A stretch of DNA of 64,000 nucleotides from Acidobacteriaceae bacterium (GTDB lineage: Bacteria; Acidobacteriota; Terriglobia; Terriglobales; Acidobacteriaceae), in contig JANYBT010000022.1 of assembly GCA_025360645.1 (NCBI GenBank), positions 1 through 64,000 on the forward strand, in the 5' to 3' direction. The notes beneath the pieces are model-generated. The model saw only the letters and a program-made list of their open reading frames with translations. It was not told the DNA's origin and ran no database searches. The position numbers and the translations under genes were made by a program. This document shows, piece after piece, positions 56,532-64,000 of this stretch (position 1 is the stretch's first letter; every line of letters starts with the position of its first letter).

Positions 56532-57214
56532 AACGCATATTTCCCATCCTCTCCGTCATCACCGCCGCTCTGCTTGGCTATGCGCTCTACGCAGCGCTGG
56601 TCATCGCGCCCACAGAACAAACCATGGGCGATGTGCAGCGAATCTTCTACTACCATGTGCCCTCCGCCTGGACCGCCTTCCTGCTGTTCCTGATCAACTT
56701 TGTGGCCTCGGTGGTGTACCTTATCCGAAAGAACCCGGTCGCCGATATCGTCGCGCTGGTCTGCGCTGAAGTGGGCGTCGCATTCTGCACCGTGGTGCTG
56801 ATCACCGGCCCCCTGTGGGCGCGTCCGGTCTGGGGCATCTGGTGGACTTGGGACATCCGCCTGACCTCGACCCTGGTGCTGTGGTTGATCTATGTGGCTT
56901 ACCTGATGCTGCGCCGCTTCTCCTCTAGCGGGCAGACTCCGGTGCTGGCAGCCGCGCTGGCCATCTTTGGCGCGCTCGATGTGCCGCTGGTGTATTTTTC
57001 CATCTGGTTCTTCCGCACCCAGCATCCCCAGCCGGTGATCGGCGGCGGCGGTTCGCTCGCCCCTGTCATGTGGCACGTCCTCTTGCTGAACTGGCTGGCC
57101 TTCTCCATGTTTGCTTTTCTGGTGTGCTGGTCGCGCTTCCGCTTGGAGAAACTCAGCCGCCAAGTGGATGAGACTCAGGCCATGATCGAATTGCTCGACG
57201 AACGAATTGCTTGA
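56528..57214 (+). CDS. ccmC: Heme exporter protein CcmC
   Basis: The 228-residue, six-helix member of the heme-handling protein family loads heme onto CcmE. The tryptophan-rich heme site WGIWWTWDIRLT lies at 102-113. Candidate axial histidines are His43 (YYHVPSAW) and a second in MWHVLLLNWLA (about 180). Length and helix count match CcmC. ATGA overlap with ccmB. Confidence 0.93.
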   Translation: MKRIFPILSVITAALLGYALYAALVIAPTEQTMGDVQRIFYYHVPSAWTAFLLFLINFVASVVYLIRKNPVADIVALVCAEVGVAFCTVVLITGPLWARPVWGIWWTWDIRLTSTLVLWLIYVAYLMLRRFSSSGQTPVLAAALAIFGALDVPLVYFSIWFFRTQHPQPVIGGGGSLAPVMWHVLLLNWLAFSMFAFLVCWSRFRLEKLSRQVDETQAMIELLDERIA

Positions 57215-57246
57215 CGAACCCATTGCTTTACGAACAGGAGTGCCCG

Positions 57247-57375
57247 ATGACTTCCACTGGATATCTCTACGCCGCCTACGCCGTCACCTGGATTATTCAT
57301 GGCGTATATTTGATCACGGTCGTGCGCCGCTATGCGCGGGTGCGATCGCAAATTGAAGAACTGAAGCGGAAGTAG
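57247..57375 (+). CDS. ccmD: CcmD-like small membrane protein
   Basis: A 42-residue product has one membrane helix (about 5-25: YLYAAYAVTWIIHGVYLITV) followed by a basic, charged tail ending EELKRK. Size, topology and position directly after ccmC identify it as CcmD, which helps release holo-CcmE. AGGAG (57236-57240) precedes the ATG. Between ccmC and this gene a GACGAAC.ATTGCTT unit is repeated twice. It ends the cluster; no ccmF, ccmG or ccmH follows. Confidence 0.75.
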   Translation: MTSTGYLYAAYAVTWIIHGVYLITVVRRYARVRSQIEELKRK

Positions 57376-57483
57376 CCTCGGCCCGACTTTTTCGGGAAGC
57401 AGGGCGGTCCCTTCCGGGGTGGCAGGATAATATCAATCAGCTATTAACTGAATGGTAATATCCGACCAAATTGGTCCGACTAA

Positions 57484-57576
57484 GCGTTTTAAGGGGGCCC
57501 TGGGCGCGATTGGGTCGCGGGATGACCCAAAGCGCCACCCGACCCGCCGATCGCGCTCCTAGGGGCCTTAGAACGC
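57484..57576 (+). ncRNA. Candidate structured RNA in a 748-bp gene-free stretch
   Basis: GCGTTTTAAGG (57484-57494) pairs with CCTTAGAACGC (57566-57576, one G-U). Inside, GCGCGAT (57504-57510) pairs with ATCGCGC (57550-57556), and CCCT with AGGG. The interior holds a hairpin TGGGTC/GACCCA (57511-57528). Just downstream (about 57617-57668) CTGGT...ACCAG encloses CCCAATTGGG and GGCTG-CGG-CAGCC, a possible three-way junction. I do not recognise a known riboswitch or RNA class. The rest of 57376-58123 has a weak CCCGA/TCGGG hairpin after ccmD, AT-rich patches and the promoter of the next gene, but no gene. Confidence 0.4.
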
Positions 57577-57968
57577 AAGCAAATGGCATTCCAGGCTATG
57601 GCTGTGATCGCTTTTCTGGTTTCCCAATTGGGTTTGAGGCTGCGGCAGCCGAAAAACCGACCAGCCAGCTCTCGCCTTTATCACAATTTAACCAGCTAAG
57701 TGGTTGATTCCATTGATCGAGGTATCGCTATAACTTGAATCTGCACCATTAACAAGGCATAAGAACGCTGCTCGACTCCCGAATCTGCTTTGACTCCAGG
57801 ATCCGCTCGACTTCAAATTCTCCCTCGCCCGCCCGCTTGCCACCCTAAGCCCGATCAATCTGGTCGAGTGCCTTCCCAGCGGCGACTTCAGTACATCCCG
57901 GCTTAATCTCGCCCGCATCTCAACCACAGCGAGTCGCTTCACCGTTTCGCGTTGCTTGTTCGCTTTGC

Positions 57969-57996
57969 TTGACAGCGTAACTCTTGAATGTAAAAG
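57969..57996 (+). promoter_or_regulatory. Candidate promoter of the SBBP protein gene
   Basis: A consensus TTGACA (57969-57974), 16 bases, then TAAAAG (57991-57996). This would give a leader of about 120 bases before the GTG start at 58124. Confidence 0.45.
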
Positions 57997-58123
57997 TAGT
58001 TATTTGCCTTTCCCCTTGTGCTGGTGACCGTTCCATTGGTGGTGCGACGTGTTCGACTTGCGTTGGGATCGGTTTGCCATTTCTTGTCTCACCCCATGAA
58101 ATTGGGAAAATCCGGAGGAGCTA

Positions 58124-61100
58124 GTGAATTTGACACATCGTGCGTTGAAAACTGGTCGCATGGGATTGCTCATGGCGGCGCTACTGGTCGCCGGAGGTGT
58201 ATTGGCCTTGCGTCAGTCTGCCAGCGTACCGTACTTGAACTCCGCGGCTGCCTCCCAGATTTCCCCGTTGTCAGGAACGGCCGCAGTTCCTGTCCGGCCT
58301 GACGTGCGCGCTGCTTTTGGACAACTCCCGCTGTTCTTCGAGCCCAACCAGGGCCAGACCGACCCACAAGTGAAGTTCGTGGCGCACGGCAGCGGCTATG
58401 GCCTGTTCCTTACTTCGCGCCAAGCCGTGCTGACTCTGCAACACAAGTCCCAGGTGGAAGTGATTCGCATGGAGCTTGACCACGCCAACGCCAACGCTCT
58501 AGTGCAGGGAACGCAACCGCTCCCCGGCAAGAGCAATTATTTGATTGGTGCTGACGCCAGCAAGTGGCATCGCAACATTCCACAGTACGCGCGCGTGGAG
58601 TACGCCGGCGTCTATCCCGGAGTGGATTTGGTTTACTACGGGCGGCAAGGCCGGCTGGAATATGATTTCCGGGTCGCTCCCGGCGCCGACCCGCGCCAGA
58701 TCGCATTGCGCTTCGACGGTTCGGCCAAGCCGCAACTGCAAGCCGGCAACTTGATTCTGCGGACTGCCTCCGGCGACGTGACTCTTGCCGCGCCCCACAT
58801 CTACCAGATCATCGGCAATGGTAGTGGCAATGGAAATGACCAGCGCGCCGTCGCGGGCCGCTTCATCCAGCTTGCCTCCAACAAAATTGGATTTGAGATT
58901 GGCGATTACGATCGCAGCCGCACTCTGGTGATTGACCCCGTGCTCGGCTACTCGACCTATCTGGGCGGCAGCGGCAACGAGACCTATCCCACCATCGCGA
59001 TTGATGCTGCGCCGCTGCCCAACGCCTACGTCACCGGCTCCACCATGTCGATGGACTTCCCCATCGTCGCGAGCACCACCACTCCGCCCTTCCAGTCGAC
59101 CTTGAAGGGCGCGGCCAACGTTTTTGTGGCCAAGATCAATCCGACCGGTTCCGCATTGATTTACGCCACCTACATCGGGGGCACGGGGACCGACGCCAGT
59201 TCCGGCATCGCGGTGGATTCAGGCTTCAACGCTTACATCGCCGGCACCACCAACTCGGCAGACTTTCCTGTCACCAGCTCGACTGCATTTCAGAAAGCTC
59301 CCAAGACGACCGGCAACCATGTGTTCGTTGCCAAGCTCGATTCCAACGGATCGATCCTGCTGTATTCGACCTATCTCTCGGGGAGCGGAATCGATATCGC
59401 CGCGGGCATTGCGATTGACAACAAGTCTGACGCGTTCGTGACCGGCACTACAACCTCGACCGACTTCCCGACTTTCGGAGCCGGCCTGACCGCCGCATGC
59501 TGCCCGGTTTCAAATCCGGCGCCCAACCAGTTCTTTGTCGCCAAGGTGAACACGCTCGGGACCTCGTCGGCCAGCCTTGCCTACTCCACCTATTTCGGTG
59601 GCGGAAATCCATCCAATGCAGTCGCAACGGGCGGCGGTATCGCGGTGGATTCCAGCGGCAATATCTACATCACGGGCGGCACCAACCTTCTTCACATTGG
59701 CGACGCCACCACCGATTTCCCTATTCTGAATGCGCAGCAGGGCTGTCTGAACACGCTGGGAACTCCCGCCAGTTGTCCCGCCACCGGAGTGGATGCGCAA
59801 GATGCTTTCGTCGCCAAGATTAATCCCAACGCAGCGCCCGGCGCGCAACTGATTTACTCTACTTACCTGGGCGGCAATCTGGAGGACGTTGGCTACGGCA
59901 TTGCGGTCGATACCGCCAACAATGCTTATGTCACCGGCAAGACCTCGTCGCCCGCGATCACCGGGCTCTCCACTTCGAAGCCGTACCAGCAAACGCTGGC
60001 CACCGCCCCCGATGCTTTTGTCGCCAAGATCGGGAATCCGGTGACTTTGAATGGCGTCCTGAACCCGGTGTATCCCCTGAACTATTTCAGCTATCTGGGC
60101 GGCAACGGAACCGACATTGGCTACGCCATTGCGGTGGATACGATTCAGGGCGTGCGCGTGACCGGCTCGACTACGTCCACGGATTTCCCGCTCATCGCCA
60201 CGGGCGAAAGCACTTTGGTGCCACCGCCTATTCAATCCACACTGCAGGGCGGGATTGATGCCTTTGTCGCTCGCATTGATACCACCACTACGACTTCCAG
60301 TACGGGCGCGGGACAATACGCTACCTATTTGGGCGGCAGCGGAGACGACCGCGGCACCGGCATTGCGGTGGATTCCAATGGCGCGGCTTACGTGACCGGC
60401 GAAACTGCCTCCACGAATTTTCCGGTGGTCGCCCCGGCGATTCAGCCCAACCGAAAAGGCGCCATCGACGCGTTTGTGTCGAAGCTGGTTCCAGTCAGCA
60501 GCTTAACCTTGACGGCCAGCGTTTCCCCGACCACGGTCGGACTCGGCAACCAGGCCAGCTTCAAATACACCATCACCAATCCGGGTCCGGAGACGGCTGC
60601 CAACGTAGTGTTTACCGGCGCGGTGCCGACAACGAACGGTACTTTCACATCAGTGACCACCTCGCCCGGTTCCTGCACGCCTCCGACGGCGACCGTCATC
60701 ACTTGCACTATCGGCACATTAACCGCAGGCTCGAGCGCAACCGTCACTGTAATTTTGACTCCCACCGCGGCGGGCTCGCTTGGCAACAGCGGCAGCGTGA
60801 CCGCCAACGGCACCGTTGGAGTGAGCGCTTCCTCCAGCGTCACCGTGACCGATTTCTCAATCTCCGTCGCGCCCACCAGTGTTACGGTTCCAGCGGGTAC
60901 CGCGGCGACCTACACTGTGACCGTGACCCCGCTTCCCACCTACAGTTCCAGTATCTCGTTGAGTTGCTCTTCCGGGCTGCCCACGGCTACGAGCTGCGCT
61001 TTCTCGACCACGCCCATCACGGTGTCAGGCACCACCGCGGTCTCGTCCGTGCTCACGGTGAATACTACGGTGCGGCCAATTGTTACCGTGGGGCTGAATC

Positions 61101-61372
61101 CGCGCCGCGCGACCTACGCAATGTGGCTGCCTCTTGCCGGAATGGCGTTCCTGGGATTGACGATGATGGGAGGGAAGTCACGCCGCCGTTGGTGGCTGGG
61201 GGCGATGTTTGCGGTGGCGCTGACAGGAACCGTCGCGTTCGAGTCGGCCTGCAGCAGTGCAAAAGTCGCGCAGACCGTGACCGGCACGCCCGCAGGGACC
61301 TACACCATTACGGTCTCCGGCGTTTCGGGCGCCGATTCCAAGACCACTTCGGTGACCCTGGTGGTGCAGTAG
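58124..61372 (+). CDS. Large secreted SBBP beta-propeller repeat protein
   Basis: The 1082-residue product starts at GTG 58124 behind GGAGGAG. After a signal anchor (about 13-30) comes an N-terminal domain (about 60-275) with FEPNQGQTDPQVKFVAHG and GVYPGVDLVYYG. Next is a run of SBBP repeats (about 280-790), each with YSTYLGGSG...GIAVDS.G.AYVTG.T.S.DFP. A DUF11-like segment (about 795-905) and an Ig-like domain follow. Near the end are a hydrophobic stretch and a Cys in FESACSSAKV. Such proteins are abundant in acidobacteria; the role is unknown, presumably surface adhesion or binding. A structured leader region precedes it. Confidence 0.88.
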   Translation: MNLTHRALKTGRMGLLMAALLVAGGVLALRQSASVPYLNSAAASQISPLSGTAAVPVRPDVRAAFGQLPLFFEPNQGQTDPQVKFVAHGSGYGLFLTSRQAVLTLQHKSQVEVIRMELDHANANALVQGTQPLPGKSNYLIGADASKWHRNIPQYARVEYAGVYPGVDLVYYGRQGRLEYDFRVAPGADPRQIALRFDGSAKPQLQAGNLILRTASGDVTLAAPHIYQIIGNGSGNGNDQRAVAGRFIQLASNKIGFEIGDYDRSRTLVIDPVLGYSTYLGGSGNETYPTIAIDAAPLPNAYVTGSTMSMDFPIVASTTTPPFQSTLKGAANVFVAKINPTGSALIYATYIGGTGTDASSGIAVDSGFNAYIAGTTNSADFPVTSSTAFQKAPKTTGNHVFVAKLDSNGSILLYSTYLSGSGIDIAAGIAIDNKSDAFVTGTTTSTDFPTFGAGLTAACCPVSNPAPNQFFVAKVNTLGTSSASLAYSTYFGGGNPSNAVATGGGIAVDSSGNIYITGGTNLLHIGDATTDFPILNAQQGCLNTLGTPASCPATGVDAQDAFVAKINPNAAPGAQLIYSTYLGGNLEDVGYGIAVDTANNAYVTGKTSSPAITGLSTSKPYQQTLATAPDAFVAKIGNPVTLNGVLNPVYPLNYFSYLGGNGTDIGYAIAVDTIQGVRVTGSTTSTDFPLIATGESTLVPPPIQSTLQGGIDAFVARIDTTTTTSSTGAGQYATYLGGSGDDRGTGIAVDSNGAAYVTGETASTNFPVVAPAIQPNRKGAIDAFVSKLVPVSSLTLTASVSPTTVGLGNQASFKYTITNPGPETAANVVFTGAVPTTNGTFTSVTTSPGSCTPPTATVITCTIGTLTAGSSATVTVILTPTAAGSLGNSGSVTANGTVGVSASSSVTVTDFSISVAPTSVTVPAGTAATYTVTVTPLPTYSSSISLSCSSGLPTATSCAFSTTPITVSGTTAVSSVLTVNTTVRPIVTVGLNPRRATYAMWLPLAGMAFLGLTMMGGKSRRRWWLGAMFAVALTGTVAFESACSSAKVAQTVTGTPAGTYTITVSGVSGADSKTTSVTLVVQ

Positions 61373-61381
61373 CAGGGACGG

Positions 61382-62668
61382 TTACTTCGGGCTCACCCGC
61401 AGGGTCAATCCGTTCACTTCGTGGATGATCACCGGCGCGCCCGCATCGACCGGCGCGCTCGCCACGGCGTCCCAGGTTTCCCCGTGGACGAAAACTTTCC
61501 CCGAGGGGGTGAGCGCGCTCTGGGCCACTCCCCACGATCCGATCATCCCCTGGATGCCCGTGACCACCTTGTTGCGTCGCGCCCGCAGCGCGATGCTCAT
61601 TAGAAATGCAGTGATGACTCCCAGCGGCAGGCTGACCGCCAAGGCGGTCCACCAGTGCACCTGCATCTCGGGAACTGGCCCATCCACCAGCAGCAGCGCC
61701 CCAATGGTCATCAGGGTAATTCCGCCGATAGTCAGCACTCCATGGCTGGCAAATTTTGCCTCCAGCGCGAACAGCACAAATGCTCCGAGGATCAACGCCA
61801 CCGCGGCGAACCGCGTGGGCAGCAGGTTCAGCGCAAACGCTGCCAGCAGGATGAACACGATGCCCACGGTTCCGGGTACCACCGCTCCGGGATGGTTGAA
61901 CTCCGCATACAGCGCCAGCGCCCCAATCGCGAGCAGTACAAACGCCACGTTGGGATCCATGATGTAAGCCAGCAGCCGCTGCTTTAGCGTCATCTCGTAA
62001 TTGCGCACCGGCTGGTTGAGCAGGTGCAAGGTCACCGTGTTTCCGTTGAAGCGTTTCAGAGTCTTGCCGTCAAGTTGGCGGAACAGGTCCGGCTCATCGG
62101 TGGCGACGTAATCGATGAGATGTTGGTCCAGAGCTTCCTGGCTGGTGAACGACTTGGACTCACGCACGGTGCTCTCTGCCACTGCGACGTTGCGTCCACG
62201 TTGGGAGACGACTGAACGCATCATGGCGGCGGCATCGTTTTCCACTTTTTGCTTCATGATGTCGTCCATCTTGGCGCCACCGAGCGCCACCGGATGCGCC
62301 GCACCAGTGTTCGCGCCCGGCGCCATGGCGGCAACATCGGCGGCTTCCAGTATGAAAAATCCCGCTGAGGCCGCACGGCTGCCACTGGGGGTGACGTAGA
62401 TAATCACCGGCACTGGCGAAGCCACGATGCTCTCAATGATCTCGCGGGTGGAGTCGAGCAGGCCGCCCGGGGTATTGATCTCGATCAACAGCGCGTCGTC
62501 CTTCTGCTCGGTCGCGTTGCGAATCGCGCGTGCAATGTATTCGGCGGTAATGGGATGGATGGTGTCGTTCACCACGATCTTCAGCACTTCGGCGGAGCTC
62601 AACGTTCCCAGCCCCAGAAGCACCGCGAGGCCCAGCGTCGCCCGCAGAAAAGTTTTCATAGTTTTCAT
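61382..62668 (-). CDS. NfeD-type membrane serine protease (ClpP-class)
   Basis: The 428-residue protein has a signal peptide (ending LSSAEV), then an S49/ClpP-class protease domain (about 28-240) with IEINTPGGLLDS and catalytic Ser101 in GSRAASAGFFI. The partner Lys is probably near 138 (GGAKMDDIMKQK). A four-helix membrane part (about 235-370) and a C-terminal OB-fold NfeD domain follow, ending VNGLTLRVSP. This long NfeD form cleaves membrane proteins such as stomatins in other organisms; no stomatin gene lies next to it here. It overlaps the upstream TPR gene (ATGA). Convergent with the SBBP gene, nine bases apart. Confidence 0.88.
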   Translation of the reverse strand: MKTMKTFLRATLGLAVLLGLGTLSSAEVLKIVVNDTIHPITAEYIARAIRNATEQKDDALLIEINTPGGLLDSTREIIESIVASPVPVIIYVTPSGSRAASAGFFILEAADVAAMAPGANTGAAHPVALGGAKMDDIMKQKVENDAAAMMRSVVSQRGRNVAVAESTVRESKSFTSQEALDQHLIDYVATDEPDLFRQLDGKTLKRFNGNTVTLHLLNQPVRNYEMTLKQRLLAYIMDPNVAFVLLAIGALALYAEFNHPGAVVPGTVGIVFILLAAFALNLLPTRFAAVALILGAFVLFALEAKFASHGVLTIGGITLMTIGALLLVDGPVPEMQVHWWTALAVSLPLGVITAFLMSIALRARRNKVVTGIQGMIGSWGVAQSALTPSGKVFVHGETWDAVASAPVDAGAPVIIHEVNGLTLRVSPK

Positions 62669-64000
62669 GGATGCACCTCCATCGGTTTTGTTTCTGTCTG
62701 TTTCGAGTCGTTGACCAGTTCCAGGATTTGCGCCAGCCCGGCTTGGGCATCGGCATTTGTAGCGTCGAGTCTCAGTGCTTCGCGAAACTCCTTCTCCGCT
62801 TCCACCGCGAAGCCGTGCGCCAGCAACTCTTTGCCGCGCTCCGCGTGATAGCGGGCGTGGGTTCGTGGATCTGTCTTGGCAAGTTTCTGTTCGGCGGCGG
62901 CCTGAATCTCCACATCGAGTTGTCGGAAAGAGCTCTCTGCATAGTTCCGCTTGATGCGCTCCAGCGGCAGCTTCATTGGCTGCGGAGGCGTGGCAGGGGC
63001 GCTCTTGAGGTCCAGATCGATTTGATCCAGTAACGCTTTCGCCTCGGTATCATTGGGCCGCAGAGTGATTGCCTGGTGCAGTTGCCGGCCGGCGCCGTTG
63101 AGGTCTCCGCCGCGCGCCAGGGCCACTCCCAGATTGAAGTGATAGTCGGCGTCACCCGGATCATTTTGGGCAGCCCGCCGGAAGTGCTGTTCCGCGCGCT
63201 TGCTTCCTCGCCGCGCCTGCGCCACCCCCAGATTGTTGTAAACCTCGCTGAGGGGCAGCCGAGCGGCCACGAAAGCAAATGCCGTCTCAGCTCGCGGCCA
63301 GTCCCCTTGATAGAAAGAGGCCAGTCCCAAATAAAAGTTTGCTTCATTCGCCTGAAACGCGGATGCGGTGACGTGGCCGAATGCCTCCGCCGCGGGCGCG
63401 TATTGCCGCTCGGCGAAGTAAGTTTTGCCCAACTCGAGCCAAGCCTGGTCATACTCGGGGCTCAGTCTCACTGCCTCCTGCAAGCGTTTGATTTTGTCTG
63501 CGGCGCCGTTGGCGACTATGCCGCGCACATAATTCTCCAGCGCATTCAGCCGCAACGCCGGCGCTTTCGCCAGGTATTCCTCCCGGCCCACAGTGAAATC
63601 AGGCCGGATCTGCCGCTGCACTCCCCACGCCAGCGCGCTCTCAATCCGGATGAGGTCGGGCAAAGCTCCGCGCTCGGTCAGCGGGGCCAGCAGCTTCTGC
63701 CGCCGCATGTCGAGTACCTGCGCCGTCGCCGTCAGCACATTCGCTTCATAGCTGTATTCGCCGAGCACCACCAAATCCAAGTCCATTTGCTCGGCGATGC
63801 GGTACAAGGTGGGGCGCGACACCGGCACGCGCGCGGGAATTCCGATGCGGTCATAGCCGCGCAGCCGGTCTTCGCGGTCCACTACGTAGAGCAGGGGAGA
63901 GTTGAGCTGATCGCGCAAGACTTCCGGAAACGACTCGCCGATCCATTCCAGGTTGGCGGTACGAGAAGTATTTTCAAAGGCGAGGACGACCAGGGTATTG
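62665..64000 (-). CDS. TPR-repeat protein, 5' end beyond the window
   Basis: The frame is open to the window edge (codons before the TTG at 63918 read FENTSRTANLEWIGESFPEV in frame), so the start lies outside. About 445 residues are visible. The N-terminal part resembles the FlgO/TolB-like region of Acidobacteria proteins: PTLYRIAEQMDLDLVVLGEYSYEANVLTATAQVLD. Several TPR units follow, e.g. YDQAWLELGKTYFAERQYAPAAEAF and DADYHFNLGVALARGGDLNGA, and one C-terminal TPR after residue 370. TPRs bind partner proteins. Translational coupling with the nfeD gene suggests a shared envelope task. Confidence 0.75.
   Translation of the reverse strand, partial: NTLVVLAFENTSRTANLEWIGESFPEVLRDQLNSPLLYVVDREDRLRGYDRIGIPARVPVSRPTLYRIAEQMDLDLVVLGEYSYEANVLTATAQVLDMRRQKLLAPLTERGALPDLIRIESALAWGVQRQIRPDFTVGREEYLAKAPALRLNALENYVRGIVANGAADKIKRLQEAVRLSPEYDQAWLELGKTYFAERQYAPAAEAFGHVTASAFQANEANFYLGLASFYQGDWPRAETAFAFVAARLPLSEVYNNLGVAQARRGSKRAEQHFRRAAQNDPGDADYHFNLGVALARGGDLNGAGRQLHQAITLRPNDTEAKALLDQIDLDLKSAPATPPQPMKLPLERIKRNYAESSFRQLDVEIQAAAEQKLAKTDPRTHARYHAERGKELLAHGFAVEAEKEFREALRLDATNADAQAGLAQILELVNDSKQTETKPMEVHP

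Noticed and set aside
57580-57680. c-di-GMP (GEMM) or similar riboswitch in the leader of the SBBP gene
   Set aside because: The conserved core elements do not occur in the right order; only generic hairpins are visible, so it is listed as an unassigned structured region.

Overview
The window is about 59-60% GC and gene-dense, with no rRNA or tRNA gene that I could recognise. Gene content points to an acidobacterium of the Terriglobia/Koribacter type, probably from soil. The markers are a fused transaldolase/glucose-6-phosphate isomerase, SBBP beta-propeller proteins, a PSMA-like M28 peptidase, split nuo and atp gene sets, and a CcmE with Cys in place of the heme-binding His. Taxonomy is inferred from these traits, not from a marker gene.

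Layout. 0-1.2 kb is a REP-associated tyrosine transposase (RAYT) inside a cluster of its palindromic repeats. 1.2-6 kb holds a CoA-binding protein, a membrane protein, an M20 peptidase, a DegP/HtrA protease and a secreted peptidoglycan-binding-like protein. 6-15.5 kb (minus strand) is a complete hexose/pentose-phosphate operon, tkt - tal-pgi - gnd - zwf - glk - pgl. 15.7-20.5 kb (minus) is a partial tad cluster (prepilin peptidase, two TadE-like proteins, TadG-like) followed upstream by an S41 processing protease. 20.6-24.5 kb is tatB-tatC, a glutaminyl-cyclase-like M28 lipoprotein, and a Tat-exported molybdoenzyme with a mono-heme cytochrome (SorAB-like). lysS and an unknown lipocalin-like gene follow on the minus strand.

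27.4-37.2 kb is a nuo operon (A, C, D, H, J, K, L, M, N). It lacks nuoB, E, F, G and I. nuoB lies alone at 41.3 kb. Next is an Fo-only ATP synthase block (atpZ, atpI, atpB, atpE). It is interrupted by a minisatellite that ends in the same REP palindrome as the RAYT locus.

40-49 kb carries an alcohol dehydrogenase, nuoB, a GHMP sugar kinase, unknown genes, nadE, a DsbA-like protein and an M28 carboxypeptidase. 49.2-50.2 kb is a small graveyard of toxin-antitoxin genes: a Phd-type antitoxin followed by a VapC tail, a ParD-like antitoxin whose stop is lost, and a DUF2442 gene. thiC, an M13 peptidase and ppa follow. 54.6-57.4 kb is ccmEABCD. 57.4-58.1 kb is a long non-coding stretch with a strong RNA-like hairpin. 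It leads to a large SBBP-repeat protein. The window ends with an nfeD-type protease and a TPR protein that runs off the right edge.

The genes fit an aerobic, cytochrome-c-based heterotroph: sugar-phosphate metabolism, proton-pumping complex I, ATP synthase, periplasmic sulfite oxidation, c-type cytochrome assembly, and many secreted peptidases.
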